From NCBI GenBank assembly GCA_023427085.1, contig JAEZBO010000145.1:1-15516 (forward strand): DNA of 15,516 nucleotides. The letters run 5' to 3'. Source of the DNA: Pseudomonadota bacterium. Lineage in GTDB: Bacteria > Pseudomonadota > Gammaproteobacteria > Burkholderiales > Burkholderiaceae_B. A model generated the notes under the pieces. The model was not told where the DNA came from, searched no databases, and worked only from the letters and a program-made list of their open reading frames with translations. The position numbers and the translations under genes are program-made. Positions within the stretch are counted from its first letter, which is position 1. Each line of letters opens with the position of its first letter. Positions 1 through 7,931 of this stretch are shown piece by piece.

Positions 1-2737
1 CGGCCGCCGCGCGCGCCTGCTGCTGCCGCGCGAGTGCCGCGCCGGCCTGTTCGTAGGCCTGGCGCGCCAGCTCGGTACGTTGCGCCAGCACGGTTTCCTG
101 CTGGTCGGGCTGCTGCGTGCCGAAGCGTTCGGCGCGTTGCTGCACCAGCGCGGCGCGCGCCTGCGCCAACGCATCGTGATGCTGCTGCCTCGCACTCAGT
201 TGGTCGGCCTGTTCACCAAGCTGCCGGGCCAGATGCTGCTGGTGCGCCGCCAGGTTCGCCTGCTGCCTGAGCAGGCCGTCCTGCTGCTGCCGGCGCGCCA
301 GCCAGAGGTCGCGCCGCCGCGCCAGCGCGGCCAGCACGCCCGGCAGCGATTGCGGCGTCGGTGCCTCGGCCTGCAGTTCGGCGAGGTCGGCGCGCAAGCC
401 GTCGAAGGCCTGTTGCAGCGACTCGCCTTGCCGGTCGGCCAGCGCCTGCTGGGCCTGCCACTGGCTCAGGGCCGATGCCTGCTGGTGCTCGGTGGCCAGC
501 ACCTGGCGTTCGGCCGCCTCGCTCGCGTCGCGCGCGGCGTCGAGCGCGCGCTGGCAGGCCGCCGACTGTTCGTCGAACTGTTCGAGCGCATCGAGCACGC
601 TGGCGCATTGCCGCTGCGCCTGGTCGGTCTGGCGCAAGCGCGTGGCCAGCGCATCGGCCATGGCCTGATCGTCGTCGGGCCAGACCGCCGCCGCGTCGAG
701 CGACTCGCGGGCGCGCAGGCCCTGTTGCGCCGCCTTGTCGATCTCACGGTCCAGCCGCGCGGCCTCCTTGGCCGTGTGTTCGATGTCCTTGTCGGTCTGG
801 CTCAGCGTCACGATCAGCCGGGCGATCTCGTCGGCCAGCGCACGTTGATCCACGCGCAAGGCATCGAGCTGCTGGCGGGCCGGGCCGGGCGCCGGGACGT
901 TGCCCGCCGCGAACGGATGCTCGAGCGCGCCGCACAGCGGGCAGGGCTCGCCGTCGGCCAGGCCATGGCGGGCCTGCTCGAGGTCTTCGATGCGTTGCAG
1001 CAGCACCAGCTGCGATTCGAGCAGCTCGCGCTGGCGCTCTTTTTCCTGTTGCAGCGCCTGTCGGTGCTGCAGGCTGCTGCGCGCGTCGGCCTGGCGGACC
1101 GACAGCGTCCGTGCCAGGTCGTGCTGCGCCTGGCGGGCCGGACGCGCCGCCAGCAAGGTCTGTACGGCGGCGGTGGCCTCGACGATATGGACACGTTGCT
1201 GCGCCAACTCGCCCTGACGCGCGCGCCATTGGGCCGGCGTGCGTTCGGCCAGCAAGGCGTCGCGCCGTGTCGTCATCGCCACCAGCTCGGCCTGCCGCTG
1301 CGCATGGGCTTGCTGCGCCTGTTGCTGGCGCGCCGCGGCCTGCTCGCGCATCTGCCGCGCGCTGTCGTGGGCCTGGCCGGCTCGGGCCAGCTGCCGGTGC
1401 GTGGCATCCAGTTCGTCGCGTTGGCGCAGCAGGGTGTCGTGCCGGTTGTGCAGACCGGACAACTGTTCGATCAACTGCGCGTCGTGCTGACTATCGGCCA
1501 GCTGCGTCTGCAGCGCCGCCAGGGCCGCCGTGGTGTCGGCCTGTTCGCGAGCTTGGCTGGCCTGTTGCGCCTGCGTGGCGGCCAGCGCGCGGGCCTGGGT
1601 TTCGACGTCCTGCCGCGCCTGCGCGAGCGGTTTGGCCTGCTCTTCGATCTGCAGGTCGAGCTTGCGTGCTTCGCGCCACAGCGGCTGTTGGCGCTGGGTC
1701 TCGGCCTGCGCGTCGCTCAGCGTCTGCCGCGCGGCGAGCACGGCGGCGTCGGCCTGCGCGATCGCCTGGTCGAGCGCCGGCAACTGATCGCCGCGTGTCT
1801 GCAGCAGTGCCTGCTCCTGGCGCTGCTGCTGGCGCAATCCGGTCAAGCCGGCGTGCTCGCCGGCCAATTCGAGCGCGCGCAGCGCCAGCGCCAAGGTGGC
1901 GCGCTCGGGCGCAAAGGCTTCTTGCTTGCGCTGCCAGGCGTCGCGCGCCTGCGCATTGGCGGCCAGCTCGGCCTGCAGCGTTTCCATGCCACGCAGCCAG
2001 GCCACCTGACGGTCGTGTTCGGCCTGCGCCAGCGCCAGCTGGCCGTCCTGCTGGTCCAGTGCGCGCCGTTCGTCGGCCAGCGTCTGCTCTTGCTCGGGCG
2101 ACAGGGGCTCGCCCTGCAGCCCGGCGCGCAAGGCCTCGAGCTTGCCGCGTTCGGCGCTGCGCAGTTCGTGCACCCGAATCGAGATCTGGCTGTAGATCGC
2201 GGTACCGGTGATCTGTTCGAGCAGCGGCGAGCGCTCGTCCGGCGCCGCCTGCAGGAAAGCCGCGAAACCGCCTTGCGCCAGCAGCATCGAGCGCGTGAAG
2301 CGCTCGTAGTCCATGCCGCTGGCCTGTTCGATCTGTTCGGCCACGCCGCGCAGCTTGGTCTCGACGATCCGGCCGCTATCGGCATCGGCGATCTCGTGCC
2401 TCGGCGGCTGCAGTTCGCCGTCGGGCTTGCGGCGTGCGCGATGCTGGCTCCAGTGGCAGCGGTAGCGGCCCTTGAGGGTTTCGAAGGTCACCTCGGCGAA
2501 GCAGTCACCGGTCTGGCGCGACATGATCTCGTTGCCGCTCTTGGCGATGCGCGGCAGGCGCGGCGTGCGGCCATACAGCGCCAGGCAGATCGCGTCGAGC
2601 AGCGTCGACTTGCCGGCGCCGGTGGGGCCGGTGATCGCAAAGATGCCGTCGGCCGCATAGGCGGGATGGGTCAGGTCGACCAGCCACTCGCCGGTCAGCG
2701 AGTTCAGGTTCTTGAGGCGGACTTGCAGGATGCGCAT
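1..2737 (-). CDS. sbcC: Exonuclease SbcC, ATPase subunit (3' end outside window)
   Basis: Large subunit of the SbcCD (Rad50-Mre11 type) ATP-dependent nuclease, which trims hairpins, palindromes and protein-blocked DNA ends in the cytoplasm. The reading frame stays open from the ATG at 2737 to the window edge, giving 912 visible codons. The N-terminus (MRILQVRLKNLNSL) closely resembles E. coli SbcC. A Walker A loop GPTGAGKS lies at residues 37-44 and a Q-loop (RSMLLAQGGF, Gln155) follows. A long Gln/Ala/Glu/Arg-rich region fits antiparallel coiled coil and is split by the zinc-hook motif CPLC at residues 599-602 (932-943). The C-terminal ABC signature, Walker B and D-loop must lie beyond position 1. 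It starts 24 nt after the sbcD stop, so the two are almost certainly one operon. No strong Shine-Dalgarno is visible, which fits translation following sbcD. Family assignment is secure; completeness cannot be judged here. Confidence 0.95.
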   Translation of the reverse strand, partial: MRILQVRLKNLNSLTGEWLVDLTHPAYAADGIFAITGPTGAGKSTLLDAICLALYGRTPRLPRIAKSGNEIMSRQTGDCFAEVTFETLKGRYRCHWSQHRARRKPDGELQPPRHEIADADSGRIVETKLRGVAEQIEQASGMDYERFTRSMLLAQGGFAAFLQAAPDERSPLLEQITGTAIYSQISIRVHELRSAERGKLEALRAGLQGEPLSPEQEQTLADERRALDQQDGQLALAQAEHDRQVAWLRGMETLQAELAANAQARDAWQRKQEAFAPERATLALALRALELAGEHAGLTGLRQQQRQEQALLQTRGDQLPALDQAIAQADAAVLAARQTLSDAQAETQRQQPLWREARKLDLQIEEQAKPLAQARQDVETQARALAATQAQQASQAREQADTTAALAALQTQLADSQHDAQLIEQLSGLHNRHDTLLRQRDELDATHRQLARAGQAHDSARQMREQAAARQQQAQQAHAQRQAELVAMTTRRDALLAERTPAQWRARQGELAQQRVHIVEATAAVQTLLAARPARQAQHDLARTLSVRQADARSSLQHRQALQQEKERQRELLESQLVLLQRIEDLEQARHGLADGEPCPLCGALEHPFAAGNVPAPGPARQQLDALRVDQRALADEIARLIVTLSQTDKDIEHTAKEAARLDREIDKAAQQGLRARESLDAAAVWPDDDQAMADALATRLRQTDQAQRQCASVLDALEQFDEQSAACQRALDAARDASEAAERQVLATEHQQASALSQWQAQQALADRQGESLQQAFDGLRADLAELQAEAPTPQSLPGVLAALARRRDLWLARRQQQDGLLRQQANLAAHQQHLARQLGEQADQLSARQQHHDALAQARAALVQQRAERFGTQQPDQQETVLAQRTELARQAYEQAGAALARQQQARAAA

Positions 2738-2761
2738 GGTGGTCGGGTTCGTCGGCGGCGT

Positions 2762-4102
2762 CTATTGCGCCTGCGCGTCCTGTTGATGCAGCGAGGCGAG
2801 CGCCTCGCGGTAGGTCTGGCGTAGCGCCGGCTGCTGGTCGGCGGGGACCTCGTTGGCCAACAGGCAGCGCTCGAACACGTCGAGTTCGTCGAGGTCGTCG
2901 AGCGACTCCTGCTCGTCGATGCGGCTGAGCGCGCGTTCGGCCACGCGGCTGTTCTTGACGCGCAGGATCTCGATCGGCGTGCCGGCGATCTCGGCGTCCA
3001 GGCGCTGGCGCAGGTCGCCGACCAGCGCCTGGCCCTCGTAGAGGATCTCGAGCCACACCGGCGCCGCGTCGGCCTTGAGCTGGGCCAGGCGCTGCGCCAG
3101 CGCGTCCCAGTCGCCGCGCAGCTGTTCGAGCCGCTGGAAGGTCGGGATCGGCAGGGTCGTGACGGCCAGTCGCGGGCGCGGTGCGAGCGGCTGGGGCGCT
3201 TGCGTGTCAGGCGCGGCCGGCACAGGCGCGGGCGGCGCAGAGGCGACCGACTCGACTGCGGTGGCCGCAGGCGCGCCTGCTTCTGCGGGCGTCAGTTCGA
3301 CCAGGCAGACGCTTTTCTGCTGGCGCGCCTCGCCGAATCCCATCGGCAGCGGCGAGCCGCAATAGCGCACCGACGGCCGGCCACCGACCTGCTGAGGCAC
3401 GTGCAGATGCCCGAGCGCCAGGTAGTCCAGGCTGTCCGGAAAGATCGCCGTGCTGACGTGCGCCAGCGAGCCGACGTAGAGTTCGCGCACGCCGTCGCCT
3501 TCGACGGTCTGCCCGCCGGCCGCGAACAGATGGCCCATGCCGACGATCGGGATGGCGCGGCCCAGCTCGGCGCGCCGCCGCTCGGCGGCCTCGACCACCG
3601 CGGCGTAATGGACGCGGATGCCATCGATCAGCTTGCGCTCCTTGTCCAGCACGCTCTCGCCGGCCTCGGCGGTGCGCAGGTCGCGGTCACGCAGATAGGG
3701 CACCGCGCAGACCAGCAGCTCGGCCTGGCCGTCGGCGCCGTCCAGCTGCAGCACTTCGTCGGCCGGCGTGGCGCCGGGCTGGCCGACCACGTGCACGTGC
3801 AACGCGCGCAGCAGTTCGCGCGGCGCATCCAGGAAGGTCGGCGAATCATGGTTGCCGGCGATCACCACCACATGCCGGCACGGCGACGCCGCCACCGTGC
3901 ACAGAAAGCGGTAATACAGCTGCTGCGCGCGGTTGCTGGGCGTGCTGGTGTCGAACACGTCGCCGGCCACCAGCAGCGCATCGACCCGGTGCCGCGCGAT
4001 GGCATCGGCCAGCCAGTCGAGAAAGGCCTCGAATTCCGCGTAGCGCGGCCGGCCATAGAGCGCGCGGCCCAGGTGCCAGTCGGAGGTGTGCAGCAGGATC
4101 AT
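2762..4102 (-). CDS. sbcD: Nuclease SbcCD subunit D
   Basis: Mn-dependent nuclease subunit (Mre11 type) that cuts DNA under control of the SbcC ATPase. The 446-residue product starts MILLHTSDWHLG. The calcineurin-like phosphoesterase metal-binding motifs appear in order: D8 and H10 in SDWH, GDVFD at 47-51, GNHD at 83-86, H191 in GMGH, and GHLH at 231-234. The signature VRYCGSP follows near 246-251. A Pro/Ala-rich stretch at about 272-311 separates the nuclease domain from the C-terminal domain; E. coli SbcD, which is about 45 residues shorter, has no comparable linker. It lies upstream of sbcC on the same strand, with 89 nt between the cupin stop and its own start. No strong Shine-Dalgarno precedes the ATG, but the start matches the family's N-terminus. 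Confidence 0.96.
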   Translation of the reverse strand: MILLHTSDWHLGRALYGRPRYAEFEAFLDWLADAIARHRVDALLVAGDVFDTSTPSNRAQQLYYRFLCTVAASPCRHVVVIAGNHDSPTFLDAPRELLRALHVHVVGQPGATPADEVLQLDGADGQAELLVCAVPYLRDRDLRTAEAGESVLDKERKLIDGIRVHYAAVVEAAERRRAELGRAIPIVGMGHLFAAGGQTVEGDGVRELYVGSLAHVSTAIFPDSLDYLALGHLHVPQQVGGRPSVRYCGSPLPMGFGEARQQKSVCLVELTPAEAGAPAATAVESVASAPPAPVPAAPDTQAPQPLAPRPRLAVTTLPIPTFQRLEQLRGDWDALAQRLAQLKADAAPVWLEILYEGQALVGDLRQRLDAEIAGTPIEILRVKNSRVAERALSRIDEQESLDDLDELDVFERCLLANEVPADQQPALRQTYREALASLHQQDAQAQ

Positions 4103-4191
4103 GGTGTGGAGGGCGGCATCAGGGGCGCGCTTGGCTCGCGTTGGTCAGGCGGACGGGTCGGCGTCGTGGCTGCCGGCTGGTGGGCATGCGC

Positions 4192-4554
4192 TCAGGCCAC
4201 CGGGCTGATGAAGAACACTTTTTTGACGAACTGGTCGACTTCCCAGCAGCCCTTGTAGCCCTCGGGCAGCACGAAGGGATCGCCGGCCTCGAGCGCATGC
4301 ACGGTGCCATCGGGATCGACGATGCGCGCGCTGCCCTGGACCAGGTAGCCGAACTCGATGTAGCCGGTGGTGTCGGCGCGGAACACGCCCGCGCTGCTTT
4401 CCCACACACCGGCCTCGGCGCCGCCGCGCTCGGCGGTGAAGCCGATGACGGTGCGAAAGGTCGCATCGCCGCTGACCGGGCGGCTGGGCTTGCGCACCTG
4501 CGGGTCGACGAGCGGGCCGGCGCTGAAACGGACGAGATGGTTGGAAGAAGGCAT
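4192..4554 (-). CDS. Cupin_3 (DUF861) domain small protein
   Basis: A 120-residue single-domain protein. Residues 55-115 fit the Cupin_3/DUF861 family, related to the ureidoglycine aminohydrolase cupin: the first motif is reduced to E67 in YIEFGYLVQG, and the second reads GDPFVLPEGY (G91, P97, G99). The usual His residues of both cupin motifs are absent, so metal binding by the classical ligands is doubtful. No signal peptide is seen, so it is probably cytosolic. It lies 89 nt upstream of sbcD on the same strand and could be co-transcribed, but a link to DNA repair is not suggested by the family. Its upstream region (4555-4758) holds the TCTCTCTGCA repeat cluster, so those repeats may be its operators. 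An overlapping reading of this stretch in another frame (4119-4580) has no family features. The substrate cannot be named. Confidence 0.85.
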   Translation of the reverse strand: MPSSNHLVRFSAGPLVDPQVRKPSRPVSGDATFRTVIGFTAERGGAEAGVWESSAGVFRADTTGYIEFGYLVQGSARIVDPDGTVHALEAGDPFVLPEGYKGCWEVDQFVKKVFFISPVA

Positions 4555-4667
4555 GAGGGGTCCGGAAGGCGGGCGTTCAAAGCGGCATTGTCCTATCTAG
4601 CTGCGTGCAACACCACTGGCCACGGTGCGCGGCCGGGCTACGCGGCAGCCGGGGCCCACTGACTGCG

Positions 4668-4711
4668 TATCTCTCTGCACGGCGAACGTCGAAATGCATT
4701 GCAGAGAGATA
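4668..4711. repeat. Perfect 12-bp inverted repeat TATCTCTCTGCA / TGCAGAGAGATA
   Basis: TATCTCTCTGCA at 4668-4679 is followed after 20 nt by its exact reverse complement at 4700-4711. No poly-T run follows either arm, so this looks more like a protein-binding site than an intrinsic terminator. It lies between the AlbA_2 gene and the cupin gene, about 115 nt upstream of the cupin start. The same 10-bp core recurs twice more at 4744-4774. Confidence 0.85.
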
Positions 4712-4743
4712 AGCGCATGATTTTCAAGTGTTTTGGGTGAATG

Positions 4744-4774
4744 TCTCTCTGCAGTTCTCTAACTTCTCTCTGCA
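4744..4774 (+). repeat. Two tandem TCTCTCTGCA repeats 21 bp apart
   Basis: TCTCTCTGCA occurs at 4744-4753 and again at 4765-4774, start to start 21 bp, about two helical turns. A partial copy (TTCTCT) lies between them. The second copy covers the last codons and stop of the AlbA_2 gene (stop at 4759-4761, Ala-Glu-Arg-Ser codons above it). Together with 4668-4711 this gives four copies in about 107 bp; I noticed none elsewhere in the window. Confidence 0.85.
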
Positions 4775-6435
4775 GCTTTTCCTGTCAGCCGCCAGCAAGG
4801 AGCAGTGTCCGAGCCGGTGTTGATGATCACGCCATGGCGGCGCAGCCTGGTCAGCAGGCTGCTGATCTTGTTGTACTTTTGCTTGCCGTCGAGCGCGTCA
4901 CTGAGTTTGCCCATCAGTAGTGCGTTGAGTTCGGCGCGGTCAGCGTGCCCAAATTTCTCCAGATAGTCGGTCAGCAGCTTGGCGTAGAACGCGTCGTCCT
5001 GTGCGCGGGTGCGGATGTAATCGGCCTTGTTGGCGGTTGCTTCAGCAACGGCGGCGGATACGTGAAAGTTAGGCTTGCGTCCTTCGATCAGCTTGCCGCG
5101 TCGCAGGCGCGCAGCGGCTTCGTCCGGGATGGGAAGCTTTTTCTGAACGCGGTCCAGCGCCAACACATCCGCCAGCGACAGATCGGTGTTCTGAATCAGC
5201 ATGCGGCTGTAGGCTGGGTCGACTACGCCTCCATAGATTGTCAGTTTGACTGAACTAGACTCCCCGAGGTCGTAGTCGGGCAATGGAAAGTAGCGTTTGG
5301 CCTGCCCTGCATAAATAGAATGGATGCCATAGCCCATGGTGTCGATCATGTTCAGTTCGACCATCGCCTGGACCAAGGCCGGGTTACGGTAACGACGCGG
5401 GGTCTTGTCACCCTGGATGTACTCGTCAGGCTGTCCTTCGAAAAAATTGCCTTCGTTCTCAAACATCAGCCTGTCCGGCAGCTCGGTCACCACGACTCGA
5501 GCATTGCGGGAGTAGTCCTGATGTGCGAGGCAGTTGTGCAGCGCCTCCAGCACAATTTTCTGATCGTATTTGGAAACCTCGATGGGCAGAAGCTCGTCTT
5601 GTGGCAGCAGCCGAAGCTGGATATTTCGGATGCGGCGATACAGCCGTGTGGTGCTAGACAGAAAGGGTGGGCCAAAGTGCTCGTAAGCCTGCTCCTGGCC
5701 CTCCAGCTTCCAGGTCAGTTGCGCCGGATAAGGAGATAGGAGGTAGCTTGACTCAGCCTTGCCAAGCAACAGCAAAGCGGTGCGAGTGATTTGACCGCCA
5801 TGCGTTACGCGCGCCCGATCCAGAAAGGTGTTCAGCGGCCAATTTGCCACTTCGCCAGCTTGGAAGCGATTGGCGTACTTCTGCGCGAAGTTCTCGCGTG
5901 CTGTGCGTACAGCCGTTTCGTCCAGATCATCCATTGTGGCACCAGAAACCACCTGTGCCGTCCAGTCTTGCGCATGCGTCTGGCGACGAATCTCATCCTG
6001 TTTATCCAATCCCAACGAGGTCAGGCTTTCGCCGGCGCGGGCGTAGTAGTGGCCCTTCCATGCAATTGGAATACCTTGGGGCGCAGCAGGGATATCGAAC
6101 ATCAGCACGCGACCATGGGAAAGCGTCAGTTCATGGATGTGGCGGAACGTGATGCGAGGTTCGGTGTTTTCGGCAATTTGCATCTTCAACGATTGCAGGC
6201 GCTCGGACTCTCGCCGGTAATCGGTGCCGACGACGCGGCGTGTTCTGTCATTCACACCGAATATCAGCCAGCCTCCAGCCGTGCCGCGCAGGTTGGATTC
6301 ATTTGCCAACGCCGAAAAATACTTGCCGATATCGTCGGTGCTGTAGTCATGACCGCCTTGCTTGAATTCCGCTACTTCGTTCTCCCAGGCGGAGATAAGG
6401 TTTCCCAGCAGTTGTTCCAACTCTGATTCGGTCAT
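4759..6435 (-). CDS. AlbA_2 (Schlafen-like) / GHKL-type ATP-binding protein
   Basis: A 558-residue protein of the COG2865 type. An AlbA_2 (Schlafen AlbA_2) domain spans about residues 12-140, with the EFK motif at 23-25 and GGWLIFGVND at 54-63. A HATPase_c_4/RecG-C-terminal-like ATP-binding module spans about 285-390, with the N-box E297-x3-N301-x3-H305 inside EALHNCLAHQDY, then FENEGN (325-330) and MGYG (367-370). Residues about 480-552 look like a winged helix. I chose the ATG at 6435 because GGAGGAG lies 8 nt upstream. The frame stays open to 6681, but that extension only reads antisense-of-frame through mnmE. Sampled stretches are about 48-58% G+C against about 70% in neighbours, a sign of horizontal transfer. 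Such proteins are annotated as transcriptional regulators, nucleic-acid-binding or possible defence proteins; the actual function is not known. Confidence 0.88.
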   Translation of the reverse strand: MTESELEQLLGNLISAWENEVAEFKQGGHDYSTDDIGKYFSALANESNLRGTAGGWLIFGVNDRTRRVVGTDYRRESERLQSLKMQIAENTEPRITFRHIHELTLSHGRVLMFDIPAAPQGIPIAWKGHYYARAGESLTSLGLDKQDEIRRQTHAQDWTAQVVSGATMDDLDETAVRTARENFAQKYANRFQAGEVANWPLNTFLDRARVTHGGQITRTALLLLGKAESSYLLSPYPAQLTWKLEGQEQAYEHFGPPFLSSTTRLYRRIRNIQLRLLPQDELLPIEVSKYDQKIVLEALHNCLAHQDYSRNARVVVTELPDRLMFENEGNFFEGQPDEYIQGDKTPRRYRNPALVQAMVELNMIDTMGYGIHSIYAGQAKRYFPLPDYDLGESSSVKLTIYGGVVDPAYSRMLIQNTDLSLADVLALDRVQKKLPIPDEAAARLRRGKLIEGRKPNFHVSAAVAEATANKADYIRTRAQDDAFYAKLLTDYLEKFGHADRAELNALLMGKLSDALDGKQKYNKISSLLTRLRRHGVIINTGSDTAPCWRLTGKAAERS

Positions 6436-6523
6436 CGTATCTGCTCCTCCAACCCTCTCACGTCGTCCAAGCGTCTGGCAGCGGATCTGTGTATTGGGCA
6501 TCCGATCGAGCGAAATGGCCTCA

Positions 6524-6541
6524 TCACTTGCCAATACAGAA
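6524..6541 (-). other. mnmE 3'-end attB-like site
   Basis: The last 18 nt of mnmE, read on the minus strand as TTCTGTATTGGCAAGTGA, encode the conserved FCIGK tail plus stop. In enterics the equivalent 18 nt of trmE/thdF are the attachment site of SGI1-family islands. The conservation is also explained simply by the protein sequence, so the site is a candidate only. It borders the low-GC segment directly. Confidence 0.4.
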
Positions 6542-7882
6542 ACTCGAAAAAATCTCCCCCAGCAGGTCATCGCTGCTGAAGGCCCCGGTGATGCCGCCCA
6601 GCGCATCGTGCGCCAGCCGCAATTCCTCGGCGAACAGGTCGAGCACCCGGTCGTCCTGCGCCGCATGGCCGGCCGCGGCATCCAGGTGCGCCTGCGCCTG
6701 TTGCAGCGCCAGCACGTGCCGCTGGCGCGCCAGCCACGGCGACTCGCCGCCCGGCGTCCAGCCGGCCAGCCGCAGCAGGTCGATGCGCAGCTCGTCCAGG
6801 CCCTGGCCGGTGTGCGCCGAGATGGCGATGCGGCCGGTCTGGATCGCCGGCCATTGCGCCAGCAGGTCAGACTTGTTCAGCACCACCAGGATCGGCGTGG
6901 TCGGATTGCGGCGCTCGGCGATGGCCTGGTCCAGCACCGCGCTGGGGCGCGTGGCGTCCTGCAGATGCACGATGACGTCGGCGCGTTCGATCTCGGCCCA
7001 GCTGCGCGCGATGCCCAGCCGCTCGACGGTGTCGTCGGTGTCGCGCAAGCCGGCGGTATCGACGATGTGCAGCGGCACGCCTTCGATGTGGATCTGCTGC
7101 ACCACCTTGTCGCGCGTGGTGCCGGCGATGTCGGTGACGATCGCGACGTCCTCGCCGGCCAGCGCATTGAGCAGGCTGGACTTGCCGACGTTCGGTTCGC
7201 CGGCCAGCACGACGTGCAGGCCTTCGCGCAGCGCGGCGCCCTGGCGCGTGTGCGCCAGCAGGGTGGCCAGCGTCTGCTGCAGCCCGACCAGCGTTTCACG
7301 GGCCTGATACTTCTCGAGGAAATCGATCTCCTCTTCGGGGAAATCCAGCGTCGCCTCGACCAGCATGCGCAGATGCACGATGCGCTCGGCCAGCTCGTGC
7401 ACCTCGCGCGAGAAGCGCCCCGACAGCGAGGCGATGGCGCCGCGCGCGGCGGCCTCGGAGGAGGCCTCGATCAGGTCGGCGACGGCCTCGGCCTGCGCCA
7501 GGTCGAGCCGCTCGTTCAGGAAGGCGCGGCGCGTGAATTCGCCCGGCTCGGCCAGCCGCAGGCCCAGCGCCTGCCCGGCTTGCAGGCAGCGCGCCAGCAC
7601 GCGCCGCAGCACCGCCGGCCCGCCGTGGCCCTGCAATTCGAGCACGTCCTCACCGGTATACGAATGCGGCGCGACGAAGCGCAATGCCAGGCCCTCGTCG
7701 AGCAGCTCGCCGCGGGCGTCGGTGAACGGCAGGAAATGCGCGTGGCGCGGCCGCAGTTCGCGCGCGAACAGGGCCTGCGCCAGCGCCGGCACGCAGGCGC
7801 CCGAGATGCGGATGACACCGATGCCGGCGCGGCCGGGCGCGGTGGCGATGGCGATGATGGAGTCTTGGTCGGAGGCGGCCAT
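6524..7882 (-). CDS. mnmE: tRNA uridine-5-carboxymethylaminomethyl(34) synthesis GTPase MnmE
   Basis: With MnmG it modifies the wobble uridine of several tRNAs. The 452-residue length matches the family. The N-terminal folate-binding domain begins SIIAIATAPGRAGIGVIRISG. The inserted G domain shows G1 GEPNVGKS at 228-235, G2 DIAGTTRD at 251-258, G3 DTAG at 275-278 and G4 NKSD at 336-339. The protein ends FCIGK with the catalytically important cysteine at 449. All key residues are present, so it should be functional. The start at 7882 matches the usual N-terminus; no strong Shine-Dalgarno is seen. It lies 49 nt downstream of the LysR gene on the same strand rather than behind yidC, its common neighbour. 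Its 3' end borders the low-GC AlbA_2 gene. Confidence 0.97.
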   Translation of the reverse strand: MAASDQDSIIAIATAPGRAGIGVIRISGACVPALAQALFARELRPRHAHFLPFTDARGELLDEGLALRFVAPHSYTGEDVLELQGHGGPAVLRRVLARCLQAGQALGLRLAEPGEFTRRAFLNERLDLAQAEAVADLIEASSEAAARGAIASLSGRFSREVHELAERIVHLRMLVEATLDFPEEEIDFLEKYQARETLVGLQQTLATLLAHTRQGAALREGLHVVLAGEPNVGKSSLLNALAGEDVAIVTDIAGTTRDKVVQQIHIEGVPLHIVDTAGLRDTDDTVERLGIARSWAEIERADVIVHLQDATRPSAVLDQAIAERRNPTTPILVVLNKSDLLAQWPAIQTGRIAISAHTGQGLDELRIDLLRLAGWTPGGESPWLARQRHVLALQQAQAHLDAAAGHAAQDDRVLDLFAEELRLAHDALGGITGAFSSDDLLGEIFSSFCIGK

Positions 7883-7905
7883 GAAGCAGGACAGAGGAAT
7901 CGCAG

Positions 7906-7927
7906 AAGGCGGGCGGCGCCGCGCCTT
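7906..7927 (-). terminator. GC-rich hairpin between the LysR gene and mnmE
   Basis: AAGGC at one end and GCCTT at the other flank a GC-rich core just after the LysR stop (7932). The stem is imperfect and no T-run follows on the minus strand, so it is at best a weak or pausing structure. Confidence 0.2.
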
Positions 7928-7931
7928 GCCA

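Larger units (their letters stand above)
4664..6523. mobile_element. Candidate low-GC inserted segment at the mnmE 3' end
   Basis: From just after the mnmE stop to about the repeat cluster, base composition drops to roughly half G+C, then returns to about 70% in the cupin and sbcD genes. The segment holds one gene (AlbA_2/GHKL). No integrase, transposase or clear direct-repeat boundary is visible, so this could be a remnant or a gene moved by homologous recombination. The borders given are approximate. Confidence 0.4.

Noticed and set aside
80..2824. 914-codon open frame on the plus strand
   Set aside because: It lies codon-for-codon opposite sbcC, is built almost wholly of Leu, Arg, Gln, Gly and Ala, and shows no domain; it is an antisense shadow of high-GC codon use.
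3200..4258. 352-codon plus-strand frame opposite sbcD
   Set aside because: Arg/Ala/Gly/His-rich with no motif; sbcD on the other strand is unmistakable.
4614..4622. CACTGGCCA, 8 of 9 to part of the mnmE tail, as a possible second att copy
   Set aside because: The match is too short and one base off, and the flanking bases do not agree; chance is sufficient.
4668..4774. TCTCTCTGCA repeats as a CRISPR array
   Set aside because: Repeats are only 10-12 bp, in mixed orientation with unequal spacers, and no cas genes are near.
6436..6681. N-terminal extension of the AlbA_2 protein to 6681
   Set aside because: The extension reads through the end of mnmE in another frame, and a strong Shine-Dalgarno sits before the ATG at 6435.
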